A stretch of DNA of 64,000 nt, from assembly GCA_016110215.1 (NCBI GenBank), contig JADWQD010000019.1:62001-126000 (forward strand). The letters are read 5' to 3'. Positions 10,401 through 20,032 of this stretch are shown piece after piece. How positions within the stretch are numbered: the first letter of the stretch is position 1; every line of letters starts with the position of its first letter. The stretch comes from Capronia americana. Taxonomy: Eukaryota > Ascomycota > Eurotiomycetes > Chaetothyriales > Herpotrichiellaceae. Made by a program: the position numbers and the translations under genes. The notes beneath the pieces were generated by a model. The model was not told where the DNA came from, ran no database searches, and saw nothing but the letters and a program-made list of their open reading frames with translations.

Positions 10401-13125
10401 ATGCCAACTCTTTGGGGATGCTCTCGCGGCTACGGCTCAGTCGCCGTCGTTTCTTCGGTGGTAGGTCTGTCGGCATTTGAGCAAGACCGGATAATGACTG
10501 ATCAAGGATAGCAGCCAAGTTCCCAGTCGTGAGAGCAACGGTGTGCAAAACTTGGCGGCTACCGGCTGCATGGGTCGGATTGTCTGAGAACGACATCTCG
10601 AAAAGACGGACAACAACGGCATTCTGAGCCTCGCGGCGCAGGTCATCCCATATGGCACCGATACGATCGAAAATCATCGCAGCTAAAGAGGAACGTGGCT
10701 GGAAATTTCCCTGAGCGAGCATGTTCAGAATGTTCTCAACAGCTTCCTTGTCTTGTGGTGCGACCAGTTGGACAACGGCGGCATCAATTTGAGGAACGGC
10801 CAGACCTTCCGATAATGCCGCGGCTTCTGCATCGGCTTGTGACAGCGACGCCCAGCTCTCAAGAATAGGTGAAAGAGTCTTATTCGTGGTTGCAGAACCG
10901 ACCTTGGGCACATCAATAAGGAGTTGCGTGATGCCCGTTTTGACCTTTAGAAGAGGGCAGGCCAGTGCGCAACCTGTCAAAAGGTCGAACAAAGCCTGCT
11001 TCGAAGTCTTCTTCAGCTCGATATCGGCTGTCTTTGATGGTGTGGCACGGTCATGACCATCCAAGGCTGCCTTCACCACTTTGCGCATCACGGATGGATC
11101 GAGGACGAACTCCTCCAAGTGAGGCAGATACAATTGGTTCAGAAGCTTATCCGCTTGTGCTGGAGATATCCGCTTCACATTGGCCATGGTAAGTGCTTCA
11201 TAGGATATGTTCCCGCTTGGATGTTGCTCCTGCTCTTGCTGTATATTATGTGAGAGTGATTTCTGTATGACCAAAACACACGCCGCGGCAGCTTTTCTGA
11301 CGTGTGGAGCCGAGTCGGAAAGGAGGACGGTGATGTAAGGGATGAGTGACTGTGTGTCGATTGAGGATCCATGGCTTAACAAATTCGAGAGAGCTTGGAG
11401 GGCAACACACCGTTCCGTGGTTGAGAAGGGACCTAGGGACATCCTCAGCAGAAAACTGACGAATAGAGCCGAAGATGCGTTTGATTTTTGTCGCCAAAGG
11501 GGAAGCTCTTCGAACTGGGTCAAAGACCGCTCGTTTCTGCAACAGCGAGTGAAGACTTGGGCAAGCTGGTCAAAAAGTGGTGACCGTCCGGGTGTGAGAC
11601 ATGATAGCTCCGTGGTTTCAGCGGGGAAAGATGCCATCATTGCCATAACTGCATCCTCAGCGGACGCCGACTCGGCTCCACTGTCGTCAAGGTCCGCGGG
11701 TGCCGATTCAATCAGATTGGGCGGCAGCGGGGATTCGATCGTGCTCTCGAGCAAGTGTTCAACCACCGAGTGTGATAGGCCTGCTAGCGACGCGGCCTGG
11801 GAGAAAGACGGAGAGAAATCTGGAGAGTCGTTCAAGACTCTTAGAAGTCGAGTGAGTTGAGTCCGAAGAGGTGACTCACTTGAGAGTGAGGTGTCGGTGA
11901 GTTGCACCCTCCGAAGCAGAATAGCAACCAGCTGGCTTTTTATTGGTAGCGCAAAGAGTTCTCCAGCAGCGTCGAATATGTTCTCGATAAAATGGAGCCG
12001 TGCGTCTAAGTTCTTTTCCTTTAATCCAGAGAGCGCCGAACTGACCAGAGCCGTACACAATGAGGCCACCGGGACCTCCTTATGTAGATCAAACAAGCGC
12101 GCCCTGAGGTCGTTGGCTCGCATAAAGATTTCAAGGACGTCCTTCGGCACTCTGATGTCAAGCTTCTTGGTCACGAATATGGCCAGACACGTTAGAGCAG
12201 TCTTTGGATCGGCTTCGCCGTTCGTGACGAAAGGTGCAATTGCCTTCATCAAGGAATTAATGACATGATCCTCCAGGTCTGCATTGCCAGCCAGTACCAG
12301 GGCAACTGCGAAGCAAACGACAGTCAATTCTGGGCAGCCTTTCAGTTCGAATCCCTCATTCAGCAAAGGCAAGATCTTTAGCAGCGCATCTTCCGTTCTT
12401 TGTTTTTGTACCTCTCTCCTCCCACTCTTGACCTGGTCCAGTCTACCTGTGGTTGCCTCGAGAAGGACACTGCCCCAGAAGCGTAGGAGCTGGGGGTGAG
12501 CTGCACCCTCCTGGCAGACCCAGAGGGTATGGTTGTTGAAGTAGGAGGAAAAGGCATCGTTGTGAGTGGCGGCGTAGACGATTGCGTGCCGAGGAACGGT
12601 GACTGCATCTTTGTGATAGGGGCCTAGGAATTTCCATTCACCAGTAATTTTGTTGGCTGGGACGATGCTTAGGACATTCCGAAACATAGTCGTCTCGTGA
12701 TATGGTAGAAACGTGGCGAGAAGGGCGCTTGTATTGTAGACATGCACTCGGAATCTTCTTACAAGCCATTCCACGGCTTTGACACCCGGACGCAGCACCA
12801 CTTTCGACCCCAATAGTGCCAGACATCGCTCAAGAACCACACCTAGTGCTTCATTTTGCGGTCTGCTCAGTTGTTCCCGATCCTGGTCTTTAGCTTGGGG
12901 ACTGTACAGATTTTGTTCGAATTCGCGCAATCTCGAGTCTAGCAGGCATATCTCTTGAAAGCCTTCAAGGCATATTTGGAAGATTGTTTCCCAGTCTTGC
13001 TTGATGGCGACGCTCCGCTCAAATATCAGGGATTCGGCGTAGGCATCTCGTCGGGCTCGAAGGTCGAGTTCGTTGGTTGAGTTGGCTGCGATGTTGCGCA
13101 GTTGCGCCGCGAATGTCGATGTCAT
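7414..13125 (-). CDS. UTP10: U3 snoRNP / SSU processome HEAT-repeat protein UTP10
   Basis: One uninterrupted frame of about 1903 residues. The N-terminus (MTSTFAAQLRNIAANSTNEL, then LRARRDAYAESLIF) and the segment VKAVEWLVRRFRVHVYN match the UTP10/HEATR1 family closely. The rest is alpha-helical HEAT-type repeat with a C-terminal BP28CT-type region. UTP10 is a nucleolar scaffold of the t-UTP/UTP-A complex. It is needed for pre-18S rRNA processing and links to RNA polymerase I transcription. The length of about 1.8-1.9 thousand residues is normal. I prefer the ATG at 13125 because the family starts with M-x-x-x-FAAQL; the ATG at 13140 would add five residues. The gene follows NRDE2 on the same strand with 238 bases between. 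An essential housekeeping gene. Confidence 0.95.
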   Translation of the reverse strand: MTSTFAAQLRNIAANSTNELDLRARRDAYAESLIFERSVAIKQDWETIFQICLEGFQEICLLDSRLREFEQNLYSPQAKDQDREQLSRPQNEALGVVLERCLALLGSKVVLRPGVKAVEWLVRRFRVHVYNTSALLATFLPYHETTMFRNVLSIVPANKITGEWKFLGPYHKDAVTVPRHAIVYAATHNDAFSSYFNNHTLWVCQEGAAHPQLLRFWGSVLLEATTGRLDQVKSGRREVQKQRTEDALLKILPLLNEGFELKGCPELTVVCFAVALVLAGNADLEDHVINSLMKAIAPFVTNGEADPKTALTCLAIFVTKKLDIRVPKDVLEIFMRANDLRARLFDLHKEVPVASLCTALVSSALSGLKEKNLDARLHFIENIFDAAGELFALPIKSQLVAILLRRVQLTDTSLSSESPLRTQLTRLLRVLNDSPDFSPSFSQAASLAGLSHSVVEHLLESTIESPLPPNLIESAPADLDDSGAESASAEDAVMAMMASFPAETTELSCLTPGRSPLFDQLAQVFTRCCRNERSLTQFEELPLWRQKSNASSALFVSFLLRMSLGPFSTTERCVALQALSNLLSHGSSIDTQSLIPYITVLLSDSAPHVRKAAAACVLVIQKSLSHNIQQEQEQHPSGNISYEALTMANVKRISPAQADKLLNQLYLPHLEEFVLDPSVMRKVVKAALDGHDRATPSKTADIELKKTSKQALFDLLTGCALACPLLKVKTGITQLLIDVPKVGSATTNKTLSPILESWASLSQADAEAAALSEGLAVPQIDAAVVQLVAPQDKEAVENILNMLAQGNFQPRSSLAAMIFDRIGAIWDDLRREAQNAVVVRLFEMSFSDNPTHAAGSRQVLHTVALTTGNLAAILDQSLSGLAQMPTDLPPKKRRRLSRSRESIPKELALEWNVSGARMTLALELVEDSKPENHPQLLGGLFEVLIGLTRLRDKTTSESPYLLNLCLSSILAIVDKARQSRKPDIDVTTIRADLVTECVRSSENLQVQSTALLLSASLAALAPDRILHTIMPIFTFRGRSILSRDDERSIYVTNRAIDEIIPPLVASLKRQDAKNLVHSTSSLLSSFVTAYEHVPQHRRVSFYQRLLNKLGADDFSFAVIALLASRRHSEGMSTFLTSLTAESPVSTQILTFRKLLDLTTDIFSEKPHDAEPLLDITRTTPVAKRENEASILLGVAAQLLAPKALKTQVARLSTLDGVNEVPFWTEFKLCISRVLGMLKSQKTEHKSLAPSTKKCLSALLELPFLGDLLDLMPDFLDELEQSGHADLKPLTLRVLASQLHRPSPTSKDKKSQSSAISFLPTLGSIIKSTDDENLRHAAIECLDRIFELYGRKNSDAVVAATSALTDDGSQGLESKDERTQIMSLLCLTTATEVLKEGAVPIVLTAVPKVFRLFSSSLQDLKGIRGPKDGKVELHNACYMLLSSFIVHLHFMISDENLVEIFGTSYNSCIGMSQTMETCMGEARSTLEPPSSWKESRLELLNLVADKVELTSLVTSLRQAWQTNVITPSGRGRVDADAVGEWLDILSKAIKRHSKSAVSRAAEDLSYFILQVLDLRRLNSVNALLRAGDATSQLLQPEELRKIEHNVFNLSEALIYKLNDSTFRPIFEGWVEWARNKTLEDAAEGEDPDERSDLMNSARIARLSSLFSLASHFFESLKSIVTSYASYILPQCNEVLEAAIGDRDAQEAATLRLRPELDQQDQEVYIETLSLLSTIAKHDADGFFTSPSHFQPLATLLIGQYELVASHKNAKSQSRAFTRSPIKDPILSTVVALATAVQDVPAHHHTLNHLLCQLRHHEHAAVRLASIKTHISLTESEDVGEEWLQNVVLGQSSSATEGGVAVGGSGETMVYVNEMLEDDDEDVESSVREWVRMVRERVGEDIFEV

Positions 13126-13363
13126 GGCCACCGGATGCAAGAAAGATCAGATAATAGCTGCAGTCCTTCCATCAGCCTTACGGTATAGACGGACAATCAT
13201 GAGCTGTGGTCAGTACCAGGTGAACCGCGCCTCGAAAACTTCACCGTTAATTAAATGCACGAAAAAAAGTTGGAGATCGGACATTGCGGGGTTTACTTCA
13301 TGCAACTAAGGCGGACCCTTCAGCCTCGTCATTTCAGCCTTGCGATCGGCACACAATCCTATC

Positions 13364-16300
13364 CTAGCACAGAACATCAGAGATATCTATGTGAAGCCGC
13401 ATGCCTCGATCGACCATGTTTTGATATACCTGTTTCAATGCGTCATCACCAAGAGCATCCCTCAATGTGGCTTGAGTGAATGCCAGCATGCATAATTCCT
13501 TCGACCACGGACATGCACGTAGCGATGCATATAAAGCCTCTCGAGCTTGTATCGCCAGTGTCGTCAGGTCAAGTTTTGGCACCGGTCTGACCCTGCCACC
13601 ACCACCGCGGTTCGAACAATCTTGCGGGGCGATGAGAGAAGTCTCCCATAGAACAAATGCCTTCCACATCTCTACACTATCGTGGCCTGGCGAGCCAACT
13701 TGGGTAGTACGCTTGAATGCCGAGCGAATGCTGTGGTTGGTGCTTCCCGAGTATGAAGGTCTGTTGAGCTCAACCAGCACATCAAACATGCACGGAACCA
13801 CGCTTCCTTTCATGTTGATGTCTTGTTGTACTCTTGCAATTGAGTTGACCTGGCGCAATCGGTCAATGGCCCCGGCCTTCTGTGAAAAGTAATGATTGAG
13901 TATCAGGAGGACGAAGTTGTCTGGGAACATTCGCACGGACTGCGCTAAGACGGCACTGAGCACTCGCGGCTTGAAATCCTTTTTGAAATTGACAGCATGC
14001 GCATAGATGAATCGCGCTCGTTGTTCGTGTATTGCTTCAATCAGAGCAGATTTCAATTTCGAGACACCAGTATACAACTTGAGACATTCCTCGTAGGCGT
14101 CCAGGGCCACATCGAGCTGCAACCCGCTGTTGAGGTATTTGTGAAATGCCAGCACATCGATCATGGCACGTAATGATCCTTCTTCGCCTTTCGAGCCAGC
14201 AATGTCGATCTGTCGCTTGATATGTTGCTCGGCCCTGATCTGTGCCGCTGCCGAGGGTGCTTGAATGTTCAAACGCTCCGAATTGAATTGCGCCAAATCA
14301 AAGTCTTGGGTGGCCGTCATGCTGATTAATGTCCTCGCCTGCGCGAACTGTCCCCGGCACATGTGGGAATAGGCCCAGTTCCGCCACACGTAGAATGCAT
14401 GCATGTGCCCATCCCCGCCAAACGACATCTTCATTGACAGCGTAGTAGACCACACTTTCTGCGCCGATTCGAAGTTCCCGAGCTGGTACTCAAGCAAGGC
14501 ATATGCGTCGTAAAGCTTGAGACTGTCACCTTTGTCTTTGAGAAACAACTTGGCCTGCTTCCTGGCGTGTTTGAGATCAATACCTGCATCGAAAGCAACA
14601 GCATATTCCATGATCCCGACGAGGAATTGTCCCTCATCTGGCATTTTCACAAGCTGAGCAATAACCCTACGCACGAACTCTGGATGTAAGCTCAGTAATC
14701 TTCCAGAACGTGGTCCGTGAGTATCAGATATCTGACAAGTAGATTGCTTGACCGCAAAAGATACTTCTTCGTACTGCACCGACATGCCGAAGTCATGACT
14801 TCCTTCTTCCACAAGTTTTGCGGGGCCAGGACCACCGGGGGACTGGTTGCAAACGAACGGGTCACCTTTCCACGCCCTGGCGTCGGCCAAGGACGTGAAC
14901 GGAGGCAGGCCTGCAAACAGTAAGAAGCCGTCTACTAGCAGCCCGCGACCAGATCTGGAACAGGAACGAAAGAGAAAGTCTTCGATGTCAGAAAAGAGGA
15001 CAATGCGGTATGAATCATCCCCACTGACTTCATCAAGGGACCTTGCAGGTAAGCTTGCTGTCTTTTCAAGCTCCATTTCGGCTGCGACCCACTGCTCAAT
15101 GCCCATTCTTTCGGTCTGGAAAGACTTGTCGGTTTTAGGATCTAGCCCAAAATCTGCATCCGAGACCCAACCCTTGGAGCCTTCCTCGCCAATGCGCGCA
15201 GCCTCCCTATCCCAGAAGTCTCGGAATCTTGACATTGCGTCGTTCGATTGTAGATGTTGAGCGGGAGGATAGTAAAAGTTCCATTCGAGAAGTGCCTGCC
15301 AGATTGCGAGTGCCCGCTCTGTGAACCCCGCCTCCCACACGAGCAGCGTCAGACGTAGTAGTATATAAACACAATTCGAGTCTCTCTGGCAATCCGGTGT
15401 CCCCGGCCTAGGCGCGAGGAACGCCTTGAGCCAATCCATGAGGGTCTGGAGACAATCGTCAAAGCTGAATTTGACCGAATTGGTTTGGACGAACTCGACA
15501 TAGAGCTTCCACAGATCGAATGAGGCATTATCGCCAAGAAACGCCTGCCATCTTGAAGCCTGCTTTCCCACGTCCCAGATTGCCCTTCCCTCTCGCATGA
15601 GGCCGATGATCAGGGCATGCCGATCGTCTTGGGATTTGACATGTGTTAATGCCTGCTCATATAGTGATATTTTAAGTTCGCTGAGAGCCCTCGGTGATGG
15701 GGAGTGGCCCAAGTTGTTCTCAAGAAGAACGTGTTGGAATTCGATCAAAGCAAGCCATGTTGAGGCATTGTCGGGTTGCTCATCCGTAGCTTTAGAGAGT
15801 TCGAGATGTCTTTGGTGGATAGGATCCTTCTTGAAGGAGTCGAAGGGATCATCAGCGGCCGGTGCTTCTTCAACATCCGACTCGGACTCTTCACTTTCGT
15901 CTTCCGCAGCTGTTCGCAAAGGATCGGTTGCAAGCCTCCTACTTTTCTGACGTCGACCATGCTCGAAGACAACAAAGTCTTGCCCCAAATCGAATGGACT
16001 GCTGAGTCCGTGTTGAACTTCTGTCGTGGCTTCATCGTCACCCAACAAATTAGTAAGGAGAGTCTTCTTGCGGGATTTTCGTGTCGAATCACTCTCTGCA
16101 TCTTCCACTTGAAGTGAAGACTCAGATCTAGATGTGATGCGATACTTCGCGTCCAGTCCTAACAAGCGACCGTGACCAGCTGGTCGATAGCGTGGAATCG
16201 AAGTGCGATTGAGTGAGCCATAAGACAAAATCTGCACGTCTCCTTGACGGTCTTCGATAAAGAAAGAGGATTGACTATTGGCGCGGGATCCGGATCGAGA

Positions 16301-16402
16301 GATCGAGGTGCTCTCTCTGGTGATGGCCGAGGAAGAAGGCCGATACCCATGACGTGAGTGTCTGTGATGGGGAGAAGGCATGTCATACTGCGAACGAGAC
16401 AT
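13364..16402 (-). CDS. NRDE2-like nuclear RNA-silencing / RNA-surveillance protein
   Basis: Single exon, 1012 residues. The N-terminal 180 residues are Ser/Arg-rich and disordered. They are followed by the family signature around DDPFDSFKKDPIHQRHLELS, which leads into many half-a-TPR (HAT) type helical repeats up to the C-terminus. NRDE-2 was found in C. elegans as a nuclear RNA-interference factor. The S. pombe homologue Nrl1 works with the Mtr4-like helicase Mtl1 and splicing factors in RNA elimination and heterochromatin. Human NRDE2 restrains the MTR4-exosome. The role here is expected to be nuclear RNA surveillance. It shares its strand with UTP10 and lies 7 kb from the Argonaute gene. 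Length and domain order are usual, with no sign of breakage. Confidence 0.88.
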   Translation of the reverse strand: MSRSQYDMPSPHHRHSRHGYRPSSSAITRESTSISRSGSRANSQSSFFIEDRQGDVQILSYGSLNRTSIPRYRPAGHGRLLGLDAKYRITSRSESSLQVEDAESDSTRKSRKKTLLTNLLGDDEATTEVQHGLSSPFDLGQDFVVFEHGRRQKSRRLATDPLRTAAEDESEESESDVEEAPAADDPFDSFKKDPIHQRHLELSKATDEQPDNASTWLALIEFQHVLLENNLGHSPSPRALSELKISLYEQALTHVKSQDDRHALIIGLMREGRAIWDVGKQASRWQAFLGDNASFDLWKLYVEFVQTNSVKFSFDDCLQTLMDWLKAFLAPRPGTPDCQRDSNCVYILLRLTLLVWEAGFTERALAIWQALLEWNFYYPPAQHLQSNDAMSRFRDFWDREAARIGEEGSKGWVSDADFGLDPKTDKSFQTERMGIEQWVAAEMELEKTASLPARSLDEVSGDDSYRIVLFSDIEDFLFRSCSRSGRGLLVDGFLLFAGLPPFTSLADARAWKGDPFVCNQSPGGPGPAKLVEEGSHDFGMSVQYEEVSFAVKQSTCQISDTHGPRSGRLLSLHPEFVRRVIAQLVKMPDEGQFLVGIMEYAVAFDAGIDLKHARKQAKLFLKDKGDSLKLYDAYALLEYQLGNFESAQKVWSTTLSMKMSFGGDGHMHAFYVWRNWAYSHMCRGQFAQARTLISMTATQDFDLAQFNSERLNIQAPSAAAQIRAEQHIKRQIDIAGSKGEEGSLRAMIDVLAFHKYLNSGLQLDVALDAYEECLKLYTGVSKLKSALIEAIHEQRARFIYAHAVNFKKDFKPRVLSAVLAQSVRMFPDNFVLLILNHYFSQKAGAIDRLRQVNSIARVQQDINMKGSVVPCMFDVLVELNRPSYSGSTNHSIRSAFKRTTQVGSPGHDSVEMWKAFVLWETSLIAPQDCSNRGGGGRVRPVPKLDLTTLAIQAREALYASLRACPWSKELCMLAFTQATLRDALGDDALKQVYQNMVDRGMRLHIDISDVLC

Positions 16403-17185
16403 GATGGGCCATAGAAGACCTACCGGGGAGGGTATTGCCGCTGCCGGACGCCTGGACTAGGCAAAACGAAAGTCATAGATGCAATGAGATGCACATCTTG
16501 CTGCATCAGCAGCTGAGTCGAAAGTTAGCTCCAGCCCAGCATGCATTTCATGTGAAGGGCAAGTGAGGATGAAGTGAAGGCTTCGCGACGGACAAGCATA
16601 ATGCCAAGCAGGCTTGGTCGTTTACGGAAGTGGGTGGTAGGCACGTAGGTTAGCAGGTGGCTCACCCGTAAAGGCGGTTCTCGGCTCGCCGGCGACTGGG
16701 AAGCGAGGCCGAAAGACTTTTCCGATGTACCAAGTACCACCATGACTTCGTACCAACCCACCGAGATGTCCAGGATTCCGGCCGAGACCTTAGCAGAGTC
16801 GCAGCCGTCGGAAGATTTGGTCTCTTTCCTGGCCAAAGATTTGGAGCTCTGAAGAGCCTCTTGTGTTCTAGTTAGTCAGTACTGGTGGCAAGCTGACTGC
16901 AATCTTTTGGATCATGAAACGCAGACATTCCCACACCGTGTCAATCTGTCATGACACGCTGCAACATACACTTCGACGCTCCTAGCACTGTCACAGCTAT
17001 CTCAGCGTCAGGCGCAGGCCCACAAGAAGCTGCCTGGCCTACGTCTGGCTGCTACTCCGACAAAGGGTCTGTATGCGCTGGTTGACTGCCCGTTAGCACC
17101 AAGATTCTTTTCGGAAGACAGACCGGCTCGCAACCTCGCCTGCGCAGCATGATAACGTCTCCCGACCAGCCCTCTCCTCTGCCAC
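16403..17185. other. divergent intergenic region
   Basis: 783 bases between the NRDE2 start (minus) and the next plus-strand gene. It should contain both promoters. No further gene or repeat was recognised. Confidence 0.4.
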
Positions 17186-19119
17186 ATGTCTCTTGCCAAA
17201 AAGAACGACAAAATTGTCTTTATCAACGTCCCGGGCGACAAGAATGCGCTATCGCAACGTGACCGCGAGTTGCAAGCCGCAGAAGCACGGGCGCACGCTG
17301 CCCGAGTATCCAGGCGTCCTCCTCAGAAGGCTGGGATCGTGAAGCATGAATCGAGCGGCCGTCCCGGAACCAAGTTTGCGGCGTTGCTCGACTCCCCTGG
17401 TGCCCTTGCCATCCGACAGTCGCATGCGAGTTCCAAGCGACGGGCCAAGGTTCTGAAGGAGGAAGATGAAGACGAGGATACACCACTGAACAGAAAACAA
17501 TTATATGCTGTCTCAGCGTCCAGCTTGGGTCAAGGCCAAGTAGATCCTTTCGACAGTGCTCCCGTCAAGGGATTAGACAATTTCATTTACTCAATTCTCG
17601 ACTTTGGTATGTTTCTGTACACAAGGTCCCCGTGCAGCATACTGATCATACCGTTACAGCATACGACTATGCGTTCCCGTCGTTTGTCCCAGCTGCTCCT
17701 ACCACCTCTTTACCTACTCACCGTGCGAATCGACGCAGACTCGGTCGAGAATTCGGATTTCTTCTCGAAGCTCAGATTGTGGCCGCTGCCAAATTCCAGT
17801 TGAGCCCTATGATCTCGTTAACGGAACAGAACCGGAGACGTATACAGGCGATTAACGATGTTCATGAGAAACGAGCTGTAGAGCTCTTCAATCAGGAGGT
17901 TCAACGTATAAACACCACTCCATCCGACACCCTAATTTACGCTTCAGCACTTCTGGCCTACGTTTCAGGGCCCAACTATGACTGGACTTCTACTCGACAC
18001 CCTAAATCACCCCTCGCAACCGCCCAAAACCTTCACGCTATGGGTCATCTTGATATCGTTCCAGAGCGCGTTCAGGCCGTGCGAACGTTGGTACAGCTGA
18101 GGGGCGGCATTGACGCACTAACCCTACCTTTTCAGCGCATCGTCCTGACGTAGTAAGTCCATCACAGTCCCTGAAACCGAAACTCCCCCATAGTAATATC
18201 ACGACAGTCTCGACACCATTGTTTCTACTAGATTGGGTGTTCGGCCAGGTTGGGCATGGCCTACGGCAGTCCCAGAATCCTTACAACGTACTGGCGAGCA
18301 CATCCTCGATCACACTGCCGCCCAAATGATGCAGGTAATGGGCTCTGGTTTTAGCGAGGTACAGCACGAAGAGATGCGTCAAACGCTCTTTCTCATGTGC
18401 GAAGCCACTGTGGCGCTTGATCACTGTCATCGAGGGGGATCATCACCTCCCACAATGTGAGTTCTCCGCTTCTCATAGATTGTTCTGTTTATTGATCCTT
18501 ACATAGGCTAACCGGAATTAATAGTTGGGACGTAGCACGAATCAGGCTTGCCGTGCAGCACAGATTATGCTGGTTCGAACCGCTCACGCCAGAGCAGACC
18601 AGCTTAGCTGACATACAGTTCGAGCTCTGCCGACTGTCAGCCCTCATCTACAGTGATCTAGTGCTCTTCCCCATTCCCGAACAATCAAGCGTCAAGCAAC
18701 CGCTTTTCTATGACCTTAGTCGCGCCCTCGACAAATACCAATCTGTCCGCAGACCCTCAGAGACCGACCAGGACTTTTTGGCGTGGTGTGTGATGCTCGC
18801 CGCAGCAGCCTCCACCTCCCACACAGTCTTCCGATCTCAGTATATCCAGCGCCTTGAAGTCCTCGTTCGCTCTGATGAGAGGCTAAGAAACTGGGAATTC
18901 TACATGGGCTTGGTAAGAAGGTATATTTGGTGGGGTTACTTGCTTGATCCACTAGCCAGGGAAGCTTTCACCGCAGTCTCATGGCAGGACATTGATGGAA
19001 CTGGCTGTGGGGTTGCTCCTGCTCGCGAACTGGGTCCTGGGAACCAAGAAGCCTCACCCGAATTGTTCTCCTGGAGATTAACATCAAATATTGAGCACAG
19101 CTTGAGGGCTATACCCTGA
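17186..19119 (+). CDS. fungal transcription-factor-like protein without a zinc cluster
   Basis: Four exons (17186-17606, 17660-18152, 18208-18456, 18525-19119) give 585 residues. The start (KNDKIVFINVPGD, then RDRELQAAEARAHAARVSRR) is the conserved head of a large Pezizomycotina family often annotated as a fungal-specific transcription factor domain protein: a short beta strand, then R-x-AHAAR-x-x-RR, which is basic and possibly a nuclear-localisation or DNA-contact element. The remainder is the helical, regulator-like body. There is no Zn2Cys6 cluster. The phase is restored exactly at each junction (A, Y and I codons are split). The exon 2 donor is GTAAGT at 18153, which also bypasses an in-frame TAG. 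A related gene lies at 23689. The actual role is unproven. Confidence 0.8.
17607..17659 (+). other. intron 1 of the 17186 gene
   Basis: 53 nt, GTATGT donor and ACAG acceptor. Splicing joins ILDF to AYDYAFPSF. Confidence 0.85.
18153..18207 (+). other. intron 2 of the 17186 gene
   Basis: 55 nt, GTAAGT donor and ACAG acceptor. It removes an in-frame stop and joins RIVLT to YLDTIVS. Confidence 0.85.
18457..18524 (+). other. intron 3 of the 17186 gene
   Basis: 68 nt, GTGAGT donor, GCTAAC branch-like site and TAG acceptor. It joins SSPPT to IWDVARIRLA. Confidence 0.85.
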
Positions 19120-20032
19120 ACGCAAATTGCAGCAACTTTCCGTCAAAAGATGACCGACTACACGCGAACCAAGCAGGCCTCGGCACATGTGCGCATGATC
19201 AAGTCAGCGAGTATCGCCACGGTGGATGTCGGCCGGAGCAGTTTTTTAAGACTGATAGAATTTACTATGAGGCCTGAAGTTGTCCACGCCAGTAATGAGG
19301 CCGTGGTTCCTATCGCAACAGCAGTCAGGTGCCGGTAACAGTGTGCCCTGCCGTCACGACGCGAGAGCAAATGGTTCAGGAATACCCCCACATTTCAGTT
19401 GATGCAGTGCATTTATTGTTTGCATTTCGGACAGATAGCTCAAAACTATTCGCAAATCAGAAAGGACAGATTCATATCATCCTCATAAGATGCTTGAGAA
19501 TTGCAATGTTACGTATTTCGGAACGAAAGTGTTTAGGTGACGGAAGGTTATGGATAGGGAAGGCTAGTACTACTTTAGGCGCCAACTCCCGTTAGCTTTC
19601 CGAGGTGGAATCAGGCTGCGGGCTATGACTGTGGGCTGCAGCAGATTTGGAGTTCGGCTATCGAGGGGCGGCGAAGCGCCTAGAGTTCCCTATTAATTCC
19701 CATTGGGCATCCCCGCAAGGTTGACCACTTTGCAACCCTTGAGTGCGTCACGGCAACTTTCCCGCACCACACCAATCTGCACCACCGGCTTCCCCCAGCC
19801 CAGTTTTGGTGCTGCACGTGCAGCAAAGCCAGCTGTGAAGACATGCAAGATTGATGATGGCGGTCGCGACACGCTCTTCAAGAGTCGTACCTGTTGCGTC
19901 TCGCATTTGACAATCTTGCGTCGTCGACTGGCGGGTTGACATGCGTTTGCTGCACGGCATTGGCCATTTGTCCTCTTGCCGGGGAACCTGTAACACCCAG
20001 TTGAGGTCGATTCCTGAAAACACGTCCCTCCC
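19120..20032. other. intergenic, promoter of the Zn2Cys6 gene
   Basis: 913 bases. The first half is moderately AT-rich. No gene, RNA or repeat could be supported. Confidence 0.4.
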
